Source: Glomus cerebriforme
Taxonomy: Eukaryota > Glomeromycota > Glomeromycetes > Glomerales > Glomeraceae
Length of the DNA stretch: 18,599 bases
Direction: 5' to 3'
NCBI GenBank assembly: GCA_003550305.1
Contig: QKYT01000212.1
Coordinates: 86,965 to 105,563, forward strand
Shown: positions 9,313 to 18,504 of the stretch, piece after piece
Numbering within the stretch: the first letter of the stretch is position 1
Layout of the letters: each line of letters opens with the position of its first letter
Position numbers and translations under genes: made by a program
Notes under the pieces: generated by a model
Seen by the model: only the letters and a program-made list of their open reading frames with translations
Database searches by the model: none
Told to the model about the DNA's origin: nothing

Positions 9313-9950
9313 TTACCTTTGAATCTGTAATATCAACTCCAAAAACCTACAAAAAAAAAAAGAAATGAAGTTTTTAAAAAATACATAAAAAAAATTTTAA
9401 AGGTATTATATTTTCAAAATCTGCAATAACTTTCTAAAACTAAAAGAAAAGAAATAAACGTTAGTTAATATTTTGTTTGAATTAAATTAATACCTTTGAA
9501 ATTTCTTTATATTTACACCTAAATCCTAAAAGAAGATATAAATAAAAAAAAATTTTGAAGGTACACTATCTTCAAAATTCTCAATATCCTTGCCCAAACT
9601 TATAAAAAAAAGAAAATGAAATATTAGTTATTAATGTTTCATATTAGATAATAAAAAAAAGAAAATTTTGAAGGTAATTATTTATCACAATACTCATATC
9701 CATAACAAAACATTAGTAAAAAAAAATTAAAGATATTTTCATTGAAATCCTATATATACTTACATCTGAAAGAATCTACAAAAGAAAAGAAATAGTTATT
9801 AATATTTGTTAAAAGGTATTATACCATCAAAATCCTATAACCCATCTGAAAAAACCAACAAAAAAATAATAAAATATTAGTTAGTAGCATTTTGTTAAAA
9901 ACAAAAAAAAACAAAATTTTTTGAAGGTATTATATACCTTCAATTTGTAA
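9313..9950 (+). repeat. Irregular A+T-rich satellite, about 8 units of 65-105 bp
   Basis: A recurring order of blocks is visible: TTTTGAAGGTA, a few bases, ACCTTCAAAAT-like sequence, TCCTATA, CATCTGAAA-like sequence, CTACAAAAAAAAGAAA, then AATATTAGTTATTAATATTT. Unit starts lie near 9313, 9395, 9490, 9551, 9663, 9728, 9811 and 9914. The GAAGGTATTATATACCTTC core (9922-9942) is a hairpin-forming inverted repeat. Spacing and sequence are irregular, so this is an old, eroded array rather than a young satellite. No gene is present. Confidence 0.7.
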
Positions 9951-10265
9951 TTAGGGTTGCAGATATTTTTTATACTTGGATAAATACCTTATGCATTGTG
10001 AAAATAATGATAAATTCATGGTTCACATAAAATAACTATTTTATTTCATGGAGACTAATGCCCATGATGATTTTCTATTTTTAATATAAAAGTCCATTTT
10101 ATTATAAAAAAGTCTATTTTATTCTTTCACGAACAGCATATGTTACAGCAATACATCACATCTGCCATTTGTCACAGCTATTACTGTTTGACATTATGAT
10201 GTAATACTTGCCATTTGCCACAACCATTGCCTTATGTCGAAATACTATATTATTTTTCTTTTACT
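9951..10265. other. Spacer with imperfect direct repeat before second hAT remnant
   Basis: No gene is evident. GCCATTTGTCACAGCTATTA (10164-) recurs imperfectly as GCCATTTGCCACAACCATTG (10210-), 46 bp apart. The placement just upstream of the transposase start is where sub-terminal transposase-binding repeats of a hAT element would lie. That role is inference. Confidence 0.4.
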
Positions 10266-10844
10266 ATGAATCATAAAGAAAGCAGTTCAGAAAAGAGTAA
10301 AAGAATTACTTATGAAAATGATATTATATATTCTTCTTCAGATAAAAAAGAACTACAAACAATGCCAAATAAAAAAAATACAAGACTACCAGAAAAGCAA
10401 AAATTACAAACTAAAAATAACACAAACTCTTTTTCAGAGAGTTGGGATTATTATGAAAAAGGTACACAAAATAGTAATGGACATTATGAAACTATTTGTC
10501 CATATTGCAAAATAAAATGGTCAGGCAAATAAATGTTTGTAATGTCCTGAAGAAATATCAAAATATTGGTGTGAAAAAGTAGCTAACTAGCAAACAAACT
10601 ATAAACAGATCTCTTTCTTACTTAAACCATCTAATTCAACCCAAACCCAAATAATTAAATATTATTCATTTGATCAGTCTTTACCTAAATCCATTATTGA
10701 TCGACTTGATAAGAAGATTTTAAAGACTTGGTAAAACCTGGTTATTCTTTACCATCATGCACTATTCTTTCTGGTCAGTTTCTGAATTATGAGTAAATTT
10801 GGCTATTAATCATGATTTAGAATAATCTAATCATCTTATATTAG

Positions 10845-10912
10845 GTAAATAAAGTTTAATTATATTAAAGTATTAATTTTCATTAATAATATATTAAATT
10901 TATTGCTAATAG
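10845..10912 (+). other. Intron in second hAT remnant
   Basis: The 68-bp interval begins GTAAAT and ends GCTAATAG, just before the LNGW catalytic block. Its length and borders match the other introns in the window. Confidence 0.6.
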
Positions 10913-11405
10913 CACTAAATGGATGGTTTACTTCAAAAATAGAATCGATTTACAATTAAATTATTACAACTAATACTCGAATGGAATACTTGATTGGCCT
11001 GCATGATTATTTATCAGATTTACACACAAGTAAATTTTTGACAAATAAAATTTCTACAGATTAGTAGTAATGATAAATTTGCTGCAGTTGTAAATTGAGC
11101 TGTAAGGCAAAATATTTAACAAACCTATTTGCATATATGGGATGTATGTTGTGCAACTCATGCAATCAACCTAATTGTGTATGATTTAGTTAAACTTGAG
11201 CCTATTAAAAAATTTATTTCTGAATATAGCAAAATTAATCAGTATTTTGACATATTACATGCTAATAATGCTCTATTAAGACAAGGATTCACCAACATGA
11301 AAATTAAAAGAAATGGGTTACAAACTTAGGTAAAAACATGTTAGAGATCCTTATTTATAATAACAGATGCTTTATTAAGAGCCCGACTAGTATTTGACTG
11401 GATAA

Positions 11406-11466
11406 GTAAAAAATTTGAATTTATTAATGAATTTTTCTTATATTTTATTTAATTTTATAATTTTAG
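11406..11466 (+). other. Probable second intron in second hAT remnant
   Basis: The 61-bp interval begins GTAAAA and ends ATTTTAG. It separates the RARLVFDWIS block from the LKHADSITNNDVAALMEDD block. Frame continuity is uncertain because a stop lies just after the acceptor. Confidence 0.5.
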
Positions 11467-11688
11467 ATTTTAATTGAAACACGCTGATTCTATTACAAAT
11501 AATGATGTTGCTGCTTTAATGGAAGATGATTCATTTTTCTTTACATATCGGTCAGTTCACTCTATATGAAAGCTAATTAAAAAATGCATAAATCTTTTAG
11601 AAGCAAATGAAGCAACTTTATTTGATTGTTTCATCCATTTTATCAAATTAGCCTATGCAATATATCAATTACCAAGTATAAATATTTA

Positions 11689-12137
11689 AATCTTTTGCTA
11701 TTGGCTTACTATCTTTATCTACATTATTGAGATATTTAATTATTTTTTTATTTATAATTATAGAAATTCTTTAAGAATACATAATTATAGTATGATAAAT
11801 CACAAATATACTCTCTATAAAAAAAAAGTATAACTTGTCACATGAGAAGAAGATTTGTAAAGATGACTCTTATTATTAAGGGCCCTTAGCATTCTGTACC
11901 TATAATAAATCAAAGTAATTAACTAGTCTATGCAATAATTGTAATTCTCTATTATCTAAATCTAAATCTAAGTCTAAATTTTCATAAAAAATGCTATTAT
12001 ATATCCCTTCTATTAATTTGATAATTTTGATCTAATTTATTTCCCTTTTTAATAACAAACACAAAAATCACATGATACAGGGCTTTCTATGGGCTGATCG
12101 AAATCATCTATGATCATATTCATGATAAAGTGATAAA
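11689..12137. other. Spacer with a small minus-strand coding remnant
   Basis: A minus-strand stretch at 11900-12022 reads KLIEGIYNSIFYENLDLDLD, then NRELQLLHRLVNYFDLL and a stop. Its composition looks coding-like (regular LD and KL patterns), but the LDLDLD part comes from a simple TCTAAA repeat at about 11960-11980. I do not recognise the product. The rest is A+T-rich with no gene. A repeated word, TCACATGA, occurs at 11837 and 12067. Confidence 0.3.
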
Positions 12138-12233
12138 TTTTTTTTTTGTATGGTAGCACATGTGAGGGATAGATAAGAGAAGGGTCATCAGACAGTGAGA
12201 CTTCCTATTTTCAAATATTTAGTTCCTAGATAA

Positions 12234-12663
12234 TCAAATGTAATGGTAGAAAGTTTGGATAGAGAAGATTATTAACTTATCTAAAATCTGCAAAGAGATA
12301 CGTTGGGAGTAGACAATACAATTGAGTTTATTAAATGAGTGTGATACATAGATGGAGCAGAAGGTGTAGAATATCACCAAATTTTTATTTATTATTATCC
12401 ATGTGTACTTCAGAGAAGTAAAGAACAAGTGTAGAAATAAGAAAAGATCAGTTTTCATGTTGGGATCAGAATCATTATCAAAAGGATTCCAGTTGTTGAT
12501 AAACTTTAACAAATTATCTACAGCTTTGTCTTTCACTTCATCCTATTTCAAAGTCAGACAATACCAAGTTAAATAAAAGAAAGTTTCCTGTTTATTGCCG
12601 CAGAAGAAGCATTGATCTGAAATAAATTTGCAGAAATTGTGCTCTTTCATAACATTGAAAGTG
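12234..12663 (-). pseudogene. LINE C-terminal zinc-knuckle region
   Basis: Directly after the inserted element the LINE frame resumes as FNVMKEHNFCKFISDQCFFC and GNKQETFFYLTWYC (12655-12560), then after one stop runs to 12234 as KAVDNLLKFINNWNPFDNDS and so on. CX2C (12594-12611) plus the later Cys matches the CCHC-type knuckle found at the end of LINE polyproteins. The expected His falls on Tyr in FFYLTWYC, a one-base C-to-T change on the coding strand. The overlap of LPTFN on one side and FNVMK on the other identifies the insertion site. Confidence 0.75.
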
Positions 12664-13591
12664 AAGTTGCCCTTCTAAACTAATGAGTTTAGAATCATTC
12701 TAAATCAAAACTATTCTAGAAAATTACTTCAAATTTCAAAACTTCCTAAACTAAAAAATAAAAGTTAATTGCCAATCCGCCACTCAACGATACAAAATTA
12801 ATTAGTAAATTCGTCNCAAATCCTTATATGAATGACGTTAATTCACATGTTTTAACTTCAATTTTGTCCCACATAGTCATGCTTAAATGTAACAATAACT
12901 TACCAATCAATATTATGAAACCTGGATAAGCCACAAAAAAAAAATTTTTTATCTTTCGTTATAAAATTCAACGAGTTTACTATGGAGGAAGTCACCATTC
13001 CAGTTTATATTTTAGCTAATTTTACAATTTTTATACATGAATTTTGTTAAATTTACCAGGTTTTTTTTAATACTATTGAAAAATATATAATATATTCATA
13101 CTTAAATTAATAAAATAACACTTAAAAAATATTTTTTTCTATTATTTTATTTATTATTTTTTTTGGTACTTTTTAGATTTACCAGTTTTAAAAAGACATA
13201 TTCAGGTAATAAAATATTCTTTTTTAGTAAATTTATAGTGTATTTAAGTTGTTGGACATGTTTTTAAGCTGGTGCAAACACCATTCCAAACTAATAGTAT
13301 TTAATATATAAAATTGCGTCAAAATTAATAATTATAGATTGCCGATCATTTTGTATCGTTGAGTCGCGAATCAGCAATTAATTTTTATTTTCAAATCTAG
13401 TTTAAATTAATTTTAGAGTTTTAAATTAGTTTTAAATCAGTTTTAAACTTTCAAATTAGTTTTGAACTAACTTCTATTAGTTTTAAAGTTTAAATTAATT
13501 TAGAATTAGTTTAGAAGTTCAAAACTAGTTTAGAAAATAGATTTAGTTTAGAAGTTTAGAATTAGTTTAGATAATTTAAAAGGTAGCTTTA
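12664..13591. mobile_element. Long-TIR (Mutator-like or foldback) element inserted in the LINE
   Basis: The left edge starts AAGTTGCCCTTCTAAACTAA. The complement of the right edge starts AAGCTACCTTTTAAATTATC. Further in, AATTGCCAATCCGCCACTCA then ACGATACAAAAT (12770-12800) is mirrored at 13343-13382. The arms hold degenerate repeats of TTCTAAACTAA, many more in the right arm (13395-13580). Flanks are ATTGAAAGTG (12654-12663) and ATTGAAGGTG (13592-13601), a 10-bp duplication with one mismatch; 9-10 bp duplications are typical of Mutator-like elements. Removing the insert and one flank restores LINE frame continuity between LPTFN and VMKEHNF. No transposase is encoded, so it is non-autonomous. 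One ambiguous base lies at 12815. Confidence 0.85.
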
Positions 13592-13619
13592 ATTGAAGGT
13601 GGGTAGGGCCAATGTGAAC

Positions 13620-14213
13620 AGTTTTAGACGTCTGGCAAAACTTTCATGTATGGTTGAATGGAAACATATCATATAAATCAAAGTTACAGTATAATGAGCT
13701 GTAAACCATTTAGATATAGAATTGGCATCATGTAGTAATTTAATGAAGGAACGGATAGACTATTCAATCAGTAAAGTGTCTCACGTTAATTGGTGTTGAA
13801 TATGTTGAAAGTCATAAAATTTGCAATCTGAATCCACTGCTTCATTATAAGGATTGTCTGCATGACCTTTGACTTTTACTAGGTTGAAGGATAAGTGTTT
13901 ATCTTCTATTAAATTAAAAATAGATAAAATAAATAACATTTAAATAAAGATCTACTATTAAAAAAAACCTATATTTAAATTAGTTTGAATGCACTTGACT
14001 GTTTAAAAAAATTATTACTGAAGAATTTGAAGAAATAGCTAAAAGAGTTGTAAAAATCGCACAGAGTTCTATGGATATAGAAGAAGGCCAATTGCTGAAA
14101 CTGCAACAAAAACTAATCAAATAATCTGTGCTATTAATCCATCTGGAGCCCATATACTGTATATGGAGTCCTCTGAGTGGGTAAGTAAGCCATTTGAAGT
14201 GTGATTCCTTCAT
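13620..14213 (-). pseudogene. LINE RNase H domain
   Basis: The open frame 14213-13980 reads LHIQYMGSRWINSTDY, SFSNWPSSISIELCAIFTTL and SSNSSVIIFLNSQ. Glu49 in IELCAIF fits the second acid of type I RNase H. The third acid is expected in the FLDSQ position, but Asn71 is present. After a frame break, LVKVKGHADNPYNEAVDSDC (about 13880-13815) carries the His and final Asp of the family, followed by WFTAHYTVTL and ARRLKLFTLALPTFN (to about 13592). RNase H removes the RNA template during retrotransposition. The reading stops where the 12664-13591 element begins. Confidence 0.8.
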
Positions 14214-14216
14214 CCT

Positions 14217-14747
14217 TTAATTAGTAAATAGAAGATCTTCTATTATGATTTGCACATTGTAGTTTTGGATGTATTTTCTAATAAGAAGAATATCATGTGA
14301 TGAACAAATAGGAAGGTGAATGGAAGAAGTAGCTCTGTCAAAGTTGAGAGAGATATCTGAAAGAACTACTTCATTTTGAAATATGCGAGAGAAGAGGAGA
14401 TCTCTCTTGGTAGAGGCTTTACACCTTCTAAACGATTGAGAGCAAGCCTTGAGAGATGGAAAGTGCAAGTAGAAACGTTTTGCGAAGGGTACTGAGTCTA
14501 CATCGTTATTATCAGTGAGATTGTATAAAGAGTTTGTGCATGGCAAAAGATGGAGAACAGAATCACCAATTTGATTATAGAAAGCTGTTGGAGTGTAATG
14601 TTGTATTTCGCAGCATCTGGAGTCTTTGTTGATAATTTTGCCATATTTAATAGAAGGTCTGACTGATCCTTTGATCCATTCCTTCTTTTTGCAATCTTCA
14701 AAAACCAGAATTCTTGGATCAGATAGAGCACTCATATTAAGAGGGAC
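14217..14747 (-). pseudogene. LINE linker between RT and RNase H
   Basis: This is the longest unbroken frame of the LINE (172 codons from 14735, extendable upstream by SVPLN). It reads ALSDPRILVFEDCKKKEWIK early and DLLFSRIFQNEVVLSDISLN late. No catalytic domain is recognised. In LINEs with an RNase H, the stretch after the RT thumb links the two, and this segment sits exactly there. Its frame stays open while its neighbours are broken, which I attribute to chance. Confidence 0.55.
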
Positions 14748-14888
14748 AGAACCTTGTTCATTAATTGATGATAAATAACAGAAGCCTAATAATTAATGTC
14801 TGAAGGACCTATGCCTTTTAGATTCTTCCAGAGTCGAAATTTCACCTGTTTTTAGCTAATAATATTTTGTCAAAGTCTGAAGTGATGA

Positions 14889-15560
14889 TTAATATAATAG
14901 AGAAGTAAATTGAACAGAAAGCAGAGAAGTTAAATTGAATAGAAAAGAGTTCATAAAGTGTAAAATGTAAAGGTATAAACAATAAGGAACCAATTTAAAG
15001 TCAATGGGTAAAATTTTCTGATGGTCTAGAATTGGAGTTGAGAGGCTAAGATCCAATTGACAATTTTTAATGTAAATCATAAAGTTGGTAATTTGGTATT
15101 TTCTTATGCTATGAGATAAGCTTTTAAGGCTAACCAATCCAGGATGAAATAAAATATAATTAGCAGTAGTCTTGAGTAGATCCAATTGATGTTTGCAGAT
15201 TACAAGAATCAGAAAAAACAGTTTTTCCAATTGCCAGTCAAAAAGAGAAAAGAACAATAATCTATACTGCAGGTAGGAGATTAACACTTTGTTGGAAACA
15301 TAAACAAGTTGACCAATGGTAAGTTTTTTCCTTCAGAGTAAATTGCTTATAGTATTGATTTCCTTTTTTGCAATGGAAAGGTTTATGGATAGTTGGTTGC
15401 CTGAAGTAAACCATATACCCTTTATCTAGTACTTGTATTGAGATACTGTCTTGTTCTGTACAAAAAATTCTTTCTGTTAATTTTAATATTATTAATATCT
15501 TATAGATCATCTTTAGAATGCTATCCATTGGATGTCATCAGCAAATGCTAATATGATGAA
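14889..15560 (-). pseudogene. LINE reverse transcriptase, palm-to-thumb fragment
   Basis: The catalytic motif reads LAFADDIQWIAF (FADD at 15534-15545), the LINE version of the YxDD box. After a frame-scrambled stretch the thumb region continues with LTIGQLVYVSNKVLISYLQY (about 15325-15266) and then in one open frame with KHQLDLLKTTANYILFHPGL and VSLKSLSHSIRKYQITNFMI (15200-15070). All motifs upstream of FADD (fingers, and the palm motif with the first catalytic Asp) are missing. The fragment therefore could not polymerise DNA even in frame. Confidence 0.8.
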
Positions 15561-15574
15561 TTAGATCTGGAATG

Positions 15575-16027
15575 TTATGGCATATGCATTATTTGAAATA
15601 AAAGGTTGCTTCTATATAGTACAGATTTGGGCTTTCTATTTTGCCTGTGTTTTAGCCAAGTATCATGGATAAGTAAAAAGATCCCTAAACTTTTGATTTT
15701 AGAGTCACAATCCAAAAAATGTCCTTTATAATGATTGTTATAGGGAATGAAATTACCTATTTTTAGATCTATATTAGTTTCCGTTATGCCAATGATATAG
15801 ATTTTTGATTCTAGGGTAAGTTCAGCCAATTGAGTGATCTTGGTTGGATTATGCCATAAACTGTTGAGGTTGGACAAAAGATCAATATAAGAGGTACAAT
15901 TGCATTGTGAAAAATGATTCGAGTTAGATATAGTCAGGTGTTGAATTAAGTCCTTCTGAATTATAGTTTGGAAGGGAAAAATTGTGGTCAGAGGAAAAGG
16001 TACCACTCCCTTTTGGCATTGATTCAA
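15575..16027 (-). pseudogene. LINE endonuclease domain, N-terminal half
   Basis: This 150-codon open stretch contains LSNLNSLWHNPTKI (residues 51-64), an early Asn motif of the apurinic-type endonuclease (EEP) fold, and ELTLESKIYIIGITETNIDL, where Glu83 is the expected metal-binding acid. GHFLDCDSKIKSLGIFLLIH follows. Family members have a further ~100 residues ending in GDFN and SDH motifs. None is present, because the sequence jumps to the RT FADD motif about 30 bp after this frame ends. This enzyme nicks target DNA to prime reverse transcription. The initial Met is only the first in the open frame, not a proven start. Confidence 0.8.
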
Positions 16028-16079
16028 ATTTGTTGAATTTGCAAGGAATTGAAATAGAAATGCCTATTTACCAAGGTTG

Positions 16080-17308
16080 ATATACCATTTCTTGAGAAGA
16101 AAAGGTGTAGTTATCGAGAGATTAAGTGGATAATTGGTCCATAAAGGCAGCTTCTTGCAAATCTTTAACGTGTGTTTTCTCAGTAAGATTTTGCAACATA
16201 TGTCTCACAGGGATATCTGTATTGACCTAAGGGTTGGCAATTAGATCTTCCTTTGTGATATTAGAAGGGTATTGTGTGCAAGATAAGCATGGAGTCTTGA
16301 TAGGAATTCTGTTGGATGCAGTGGCATGTAGTGGTGGAGAATTCATAGAATGACAGTACTTGCATCTTTGTTTTAGGAAAGCATCTCTATTTGTCCAATT
16401 GGTGCCTCTCAGAGTACCTTTAATCTTAAGTTTATCTATAAAAATGTTAGAGCTGCAAGCATTAAATAATTCAGATTCAGAATCAAATTCTAAATAAATA
16501 TTATCATCATCGGTCCTTCTGTAAAGGTTTTAAGGTTGGTAATATCTTGGAGATGTTCTTTGATATAGGTAAGATCATGATTGGGAGCAAAATCACTGAA
16601 CTTTCCTACATATTTGTTTCTAGCTTTTTTATCCGATTTCTTGAAATATACTGGCGTGAGTCTAAAGACCTCTTTTGATATGGAAATGGATCAAGTTTGT
16701 TTGAGGGCATTGCATGTTCTGCTGCTTGAAACAGTAAAGAATATATCTTTAGTGTGAGATTTTTTTGAGTCTATTGAAAGTTTGGAAAGGTATCTCAAAT
16801 AGAAGTTTTCTCCTTTAAGGATGTTCCTAATGGCTTGCTCTGCTATAATGTCAAGATTAGTATCTTTAAGAATGTTGAAAATTGTTTTAGGAATGAGTTT
16901 CATCCTTTCATTGTGATTTTCATTTTTGAAGTAGTTAGCAACTTTGAAAAGTCCGTCATGTTTAGAGAATTTGATTATAATTGATGGGCTTTCGTGAAGC
17001 AGTAATTGATACTAGTAAAGTAGTCAAATTGATATATGAATAATTCTATAAAGGTTAAAAACTCTTCATGATTGTTAATAAATGAGTCCTGTTTAATGTC
17101 ATCTATCACAATAAAACTATCATAGGTATAGTTAATCAAAGGTAATAAGACATGTTGTAATTAATTGAAAGAAAATTCTTCCACTTTAATACTCTTTAAA
17201 TATTTATTTTTGTGTTTAATCAATTTGATTTTCTTGATATGAGGGTCTTGTTTGATAGCTACTTGAGCTTTTTGTACAGTTATGTGATAATGACCATTAT
17301 CTTTGACT
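16080..17308 (-). pseudogene. LINE ORF1-like region with zinc-binding motif
   Basis: Segments in order are: VKDNGHYHITVQKAQVAIKQ (about 17300-17250); YDSFIVIDDIKQDSFINNHE and FLTFIELFIYQFDYFTSINY (17130-17000); LFKVANYFKNENHNERMKLI (about 16950-16895); FNILKDTNLDIIAEQAIRNI (16880-16810); LTPVYFKKSDKKARNKYVGK (16660-16600); NWTNRDAFLKQRCKYCHSMN (about 16405-16350); and IPIKTPCLSCTQYPSNI (16310-16250). The last two supply CX2C and PCLSC pairs that could form a zinc-binding module for RNA. I cannot name a domain for the earlier part. Position and strand place it as the first ORF, or N-terminal part, of the LINE. Stops (near 17160, 16685, 16500 and 16230) break it. Confidence 0.6.
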
Positions 17309-17319
17309 TATTTCAGATA

Positions 17320-18319
17320 ACAGCACTCATTGGAATTTGACATATCTAGCGTGGAAGTGATTGGAACAAATGCATGATTGTATTGATGTAATATCAATAA
17401 CTATGTCTAGAGATTCAGATCCAACAACAAAAAAAGATGGAAGAAGACTCAGTAGTATTAACCTAACTGAAAATGAATGAAATGCAATCAAACAACTAAT
17501 TAAAGTATTGGAGCCTTTTGCATCAGNAACTGAACTCCTTGAGGGTAGCAAATATGCTACGATAAGTTTTATGAATGATGCAATTACAAATATTAAAAAT
17601 GGAGTTTTCAGTACTAACGATGAATTTGGAGATATTGATCCTACCAATTCTACTACAGTTTTTGATAATGATGTTGGTATTAAAGATCCCGATGATGATG
17701 ATGAAATTGATGAGTATCCNAGANGGNNAAAAATTAGAATAAATTCTNCACAAGTCTGCGACAATTTAATTGGAAGAGTTAAATCAGCATTATATGCAGC
17801 AATAAATCATTATTGGAATGCGCCTCAAGATGAAGGAATGATCGTAACTTTTCTAGATCCTCGATACAAGTCACTTAATTTTGCAACTGAAGAGCAAAAA
17901 TCTTGAACGAAAGCTCTTTTGCGTGAAATTTATAATAAAAAAGGGATGATTTAGGTCTAATTCAACAATAACTACAACCACAATCACCTGTTAATTCTCT
18001 TCTTCAAAATATATTCTCTAATCATCGTCATCGTGAAAGGCTAGATGAAATCGAAGAATATTTGATGATTGAAGAAGTCGACGTAAAGACTTGTCCTTTT
18101 AAATGGTGGGCTTCTTAAACATCATATTTTCCAATTCTATCGCAATTAGCAAAAAAGTACTTGGCTATTCTGGCAACATCTCCTTCAAGCGAAAGGTTAT
18201 TCTCTGACACGGAAAATATCATGACAGTCAGGCATATCAATTTATTACAATCCACTTTTGAAAATTTAATATTTTGCAAATGAAATTGGTGGTTAATTGG
18301 TAAAATTTTCCCAAATTAG
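17320..18319 (+). pseudogene. Decayed hAT-family transposase, C-terminal half
   Basis: The sequence opens after TTATTTCAG (17311-17319), a good splice acceptor, with STHWNLTYLAWK and LEQMHDCIDVISITMSRDSD. It continues LIKVLEPFASXTELLEGSKY (about 17500-17560) and an acidic stretch rich in Asp (PDDDDEIDEY), then NAPQDEGMIVTFLDPRYKSL (about 17815-17875). After a frameshift it ends with CPFKWWAS, LSQLAKKYLAILATSPSSER and LFSDTENIMTVRH (18095-18240), then FENLIFCK and a stop at 18317-18319. The TSPSSERLFS block is the hAT dimerisation signature. The BED finger and first catalytic half are missing. It is a third hAT lineage, distinct in sequence from the other two. Ambiguous bases lie at 17527, 17720-17728 and 17748. 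Confidence 0.85.
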
Positions 18320-18382
18320 CTTTTGATGGTTAATTTTTTTTTATAAGTAATAAGATTTTTTTTCGTAATATAATAATTAGTT

Positions 18383-18413
<31 letters not shown>

Positions 18414-18420
18414 AATAAAT
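18383..18420 (+). repeat. Trinucleotide microsatellite (AAT)n
   Basis: About 12 copies of AAT/ATA with two GAT variants lie here, just beyond the hAT stop codon. A nearby hairpin (GTTGACAATTATTATGTCAAC, arms of 7 bp at 18431-18451) lies between two TCTGGTTG words. Confidence 0.8.
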
Positions 18421-18504
18421 ATCACGTCTGGTTGACAATTATTATGTCAACATTTAATCAATCTGGTTGTAACCTACCTTCAAATATAATTTGTAAATTC
18501 GGTA

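Larger units (their letters stand above)
10266..11688 (+). pseudogene. Decayed hAT-family transposase, N-terminal two thirds
   Basis: The remnant starts at a plausible ATG (MNHKESSSEKSKR). A BED-type zinc-finger fragment follows (SWDYYEKGTQNSNGHYETIC, PYCKIKW; about 10440-10520). Next comes LPSCTILSGQFLNYE (about 10755), then after an intron LNGWFTSKIESIYN and TNTRMEYLIGLHDY (10915-11010). The central block is HIWDVCCATHAINLIVYDLV (about 11130-11195) with KKFISEYSKINQYFDI, and the frame fades after ALMEDDSFFFTYRS and LAYAIYQLP (11515-11680). This is a hAT architecture, but a different lineage from 6664-8528. The first catalytic motif reads LNGW where family members read LDGW, and the second motif is destroyed by a stop (AAVVN then TGA, near 11090). 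The C-terminal dimerisation domain is absent, so the copy is truncated as well as inactivated. Confidence 0.8.
12138..17308 (-). mobile_element. Degenerate LINE-type non-LTR retrotransposon
   Basis: Read right to left, the element carries an ORF1-like region (17308 to about 16080), an endonuclease (to 15575), reverse transcriptase fragments (about 15560-14889), a linker (14735-14217), an RNase H domain (14213 to about 13620) and a C-terminal zinc knuckle (12663-12234). It closes with a run of ten A on the minus strand (T-run 12138-12147), a plausible poly-A tail about 90 bp after the stop. LINEs copy themselves by nicking DNA and reverse-transcribing their RNA at the nick. This copy is dead: there are many stops and frameshifts, a large deletion between endonuclease and RT, and an inserted element at 12664-13591. 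The 5' end abuts a hAT fragment near 17310. I found no convincing target duplication. Confidence 0.85.

Noticed and set aside
10312..10515. 67-codon plus-strand frame
   Set aside because: It is a shadow of the BED-finger frame at 10215-10532.
14498..14731. 77-codon minus-strand frame
   Set aside because: It is out of register with the longer LINE linker frame 14217-14735.
15262..15528. 88-codon minus-strand frame as a separate protein
   Set aside because: It lies inside the frame-scrambled RT segment between FADD and the thumb, and its sequence does not continue the RT motifs.
12124..17292. GTGATAA words at 12131 and 17284 as LINE target duplication
   Set aside because: The right-hand copy lies inside sequence that still reads as LINE protein, and a 7-base match is expected by chance in such DNA.
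17327..17764. Ser/Leu-rich minus-strand frame of 145 codons
   Set aside because: It is antisense to the clear hAT frame at 17508-17906 and contains ambiguous bases.
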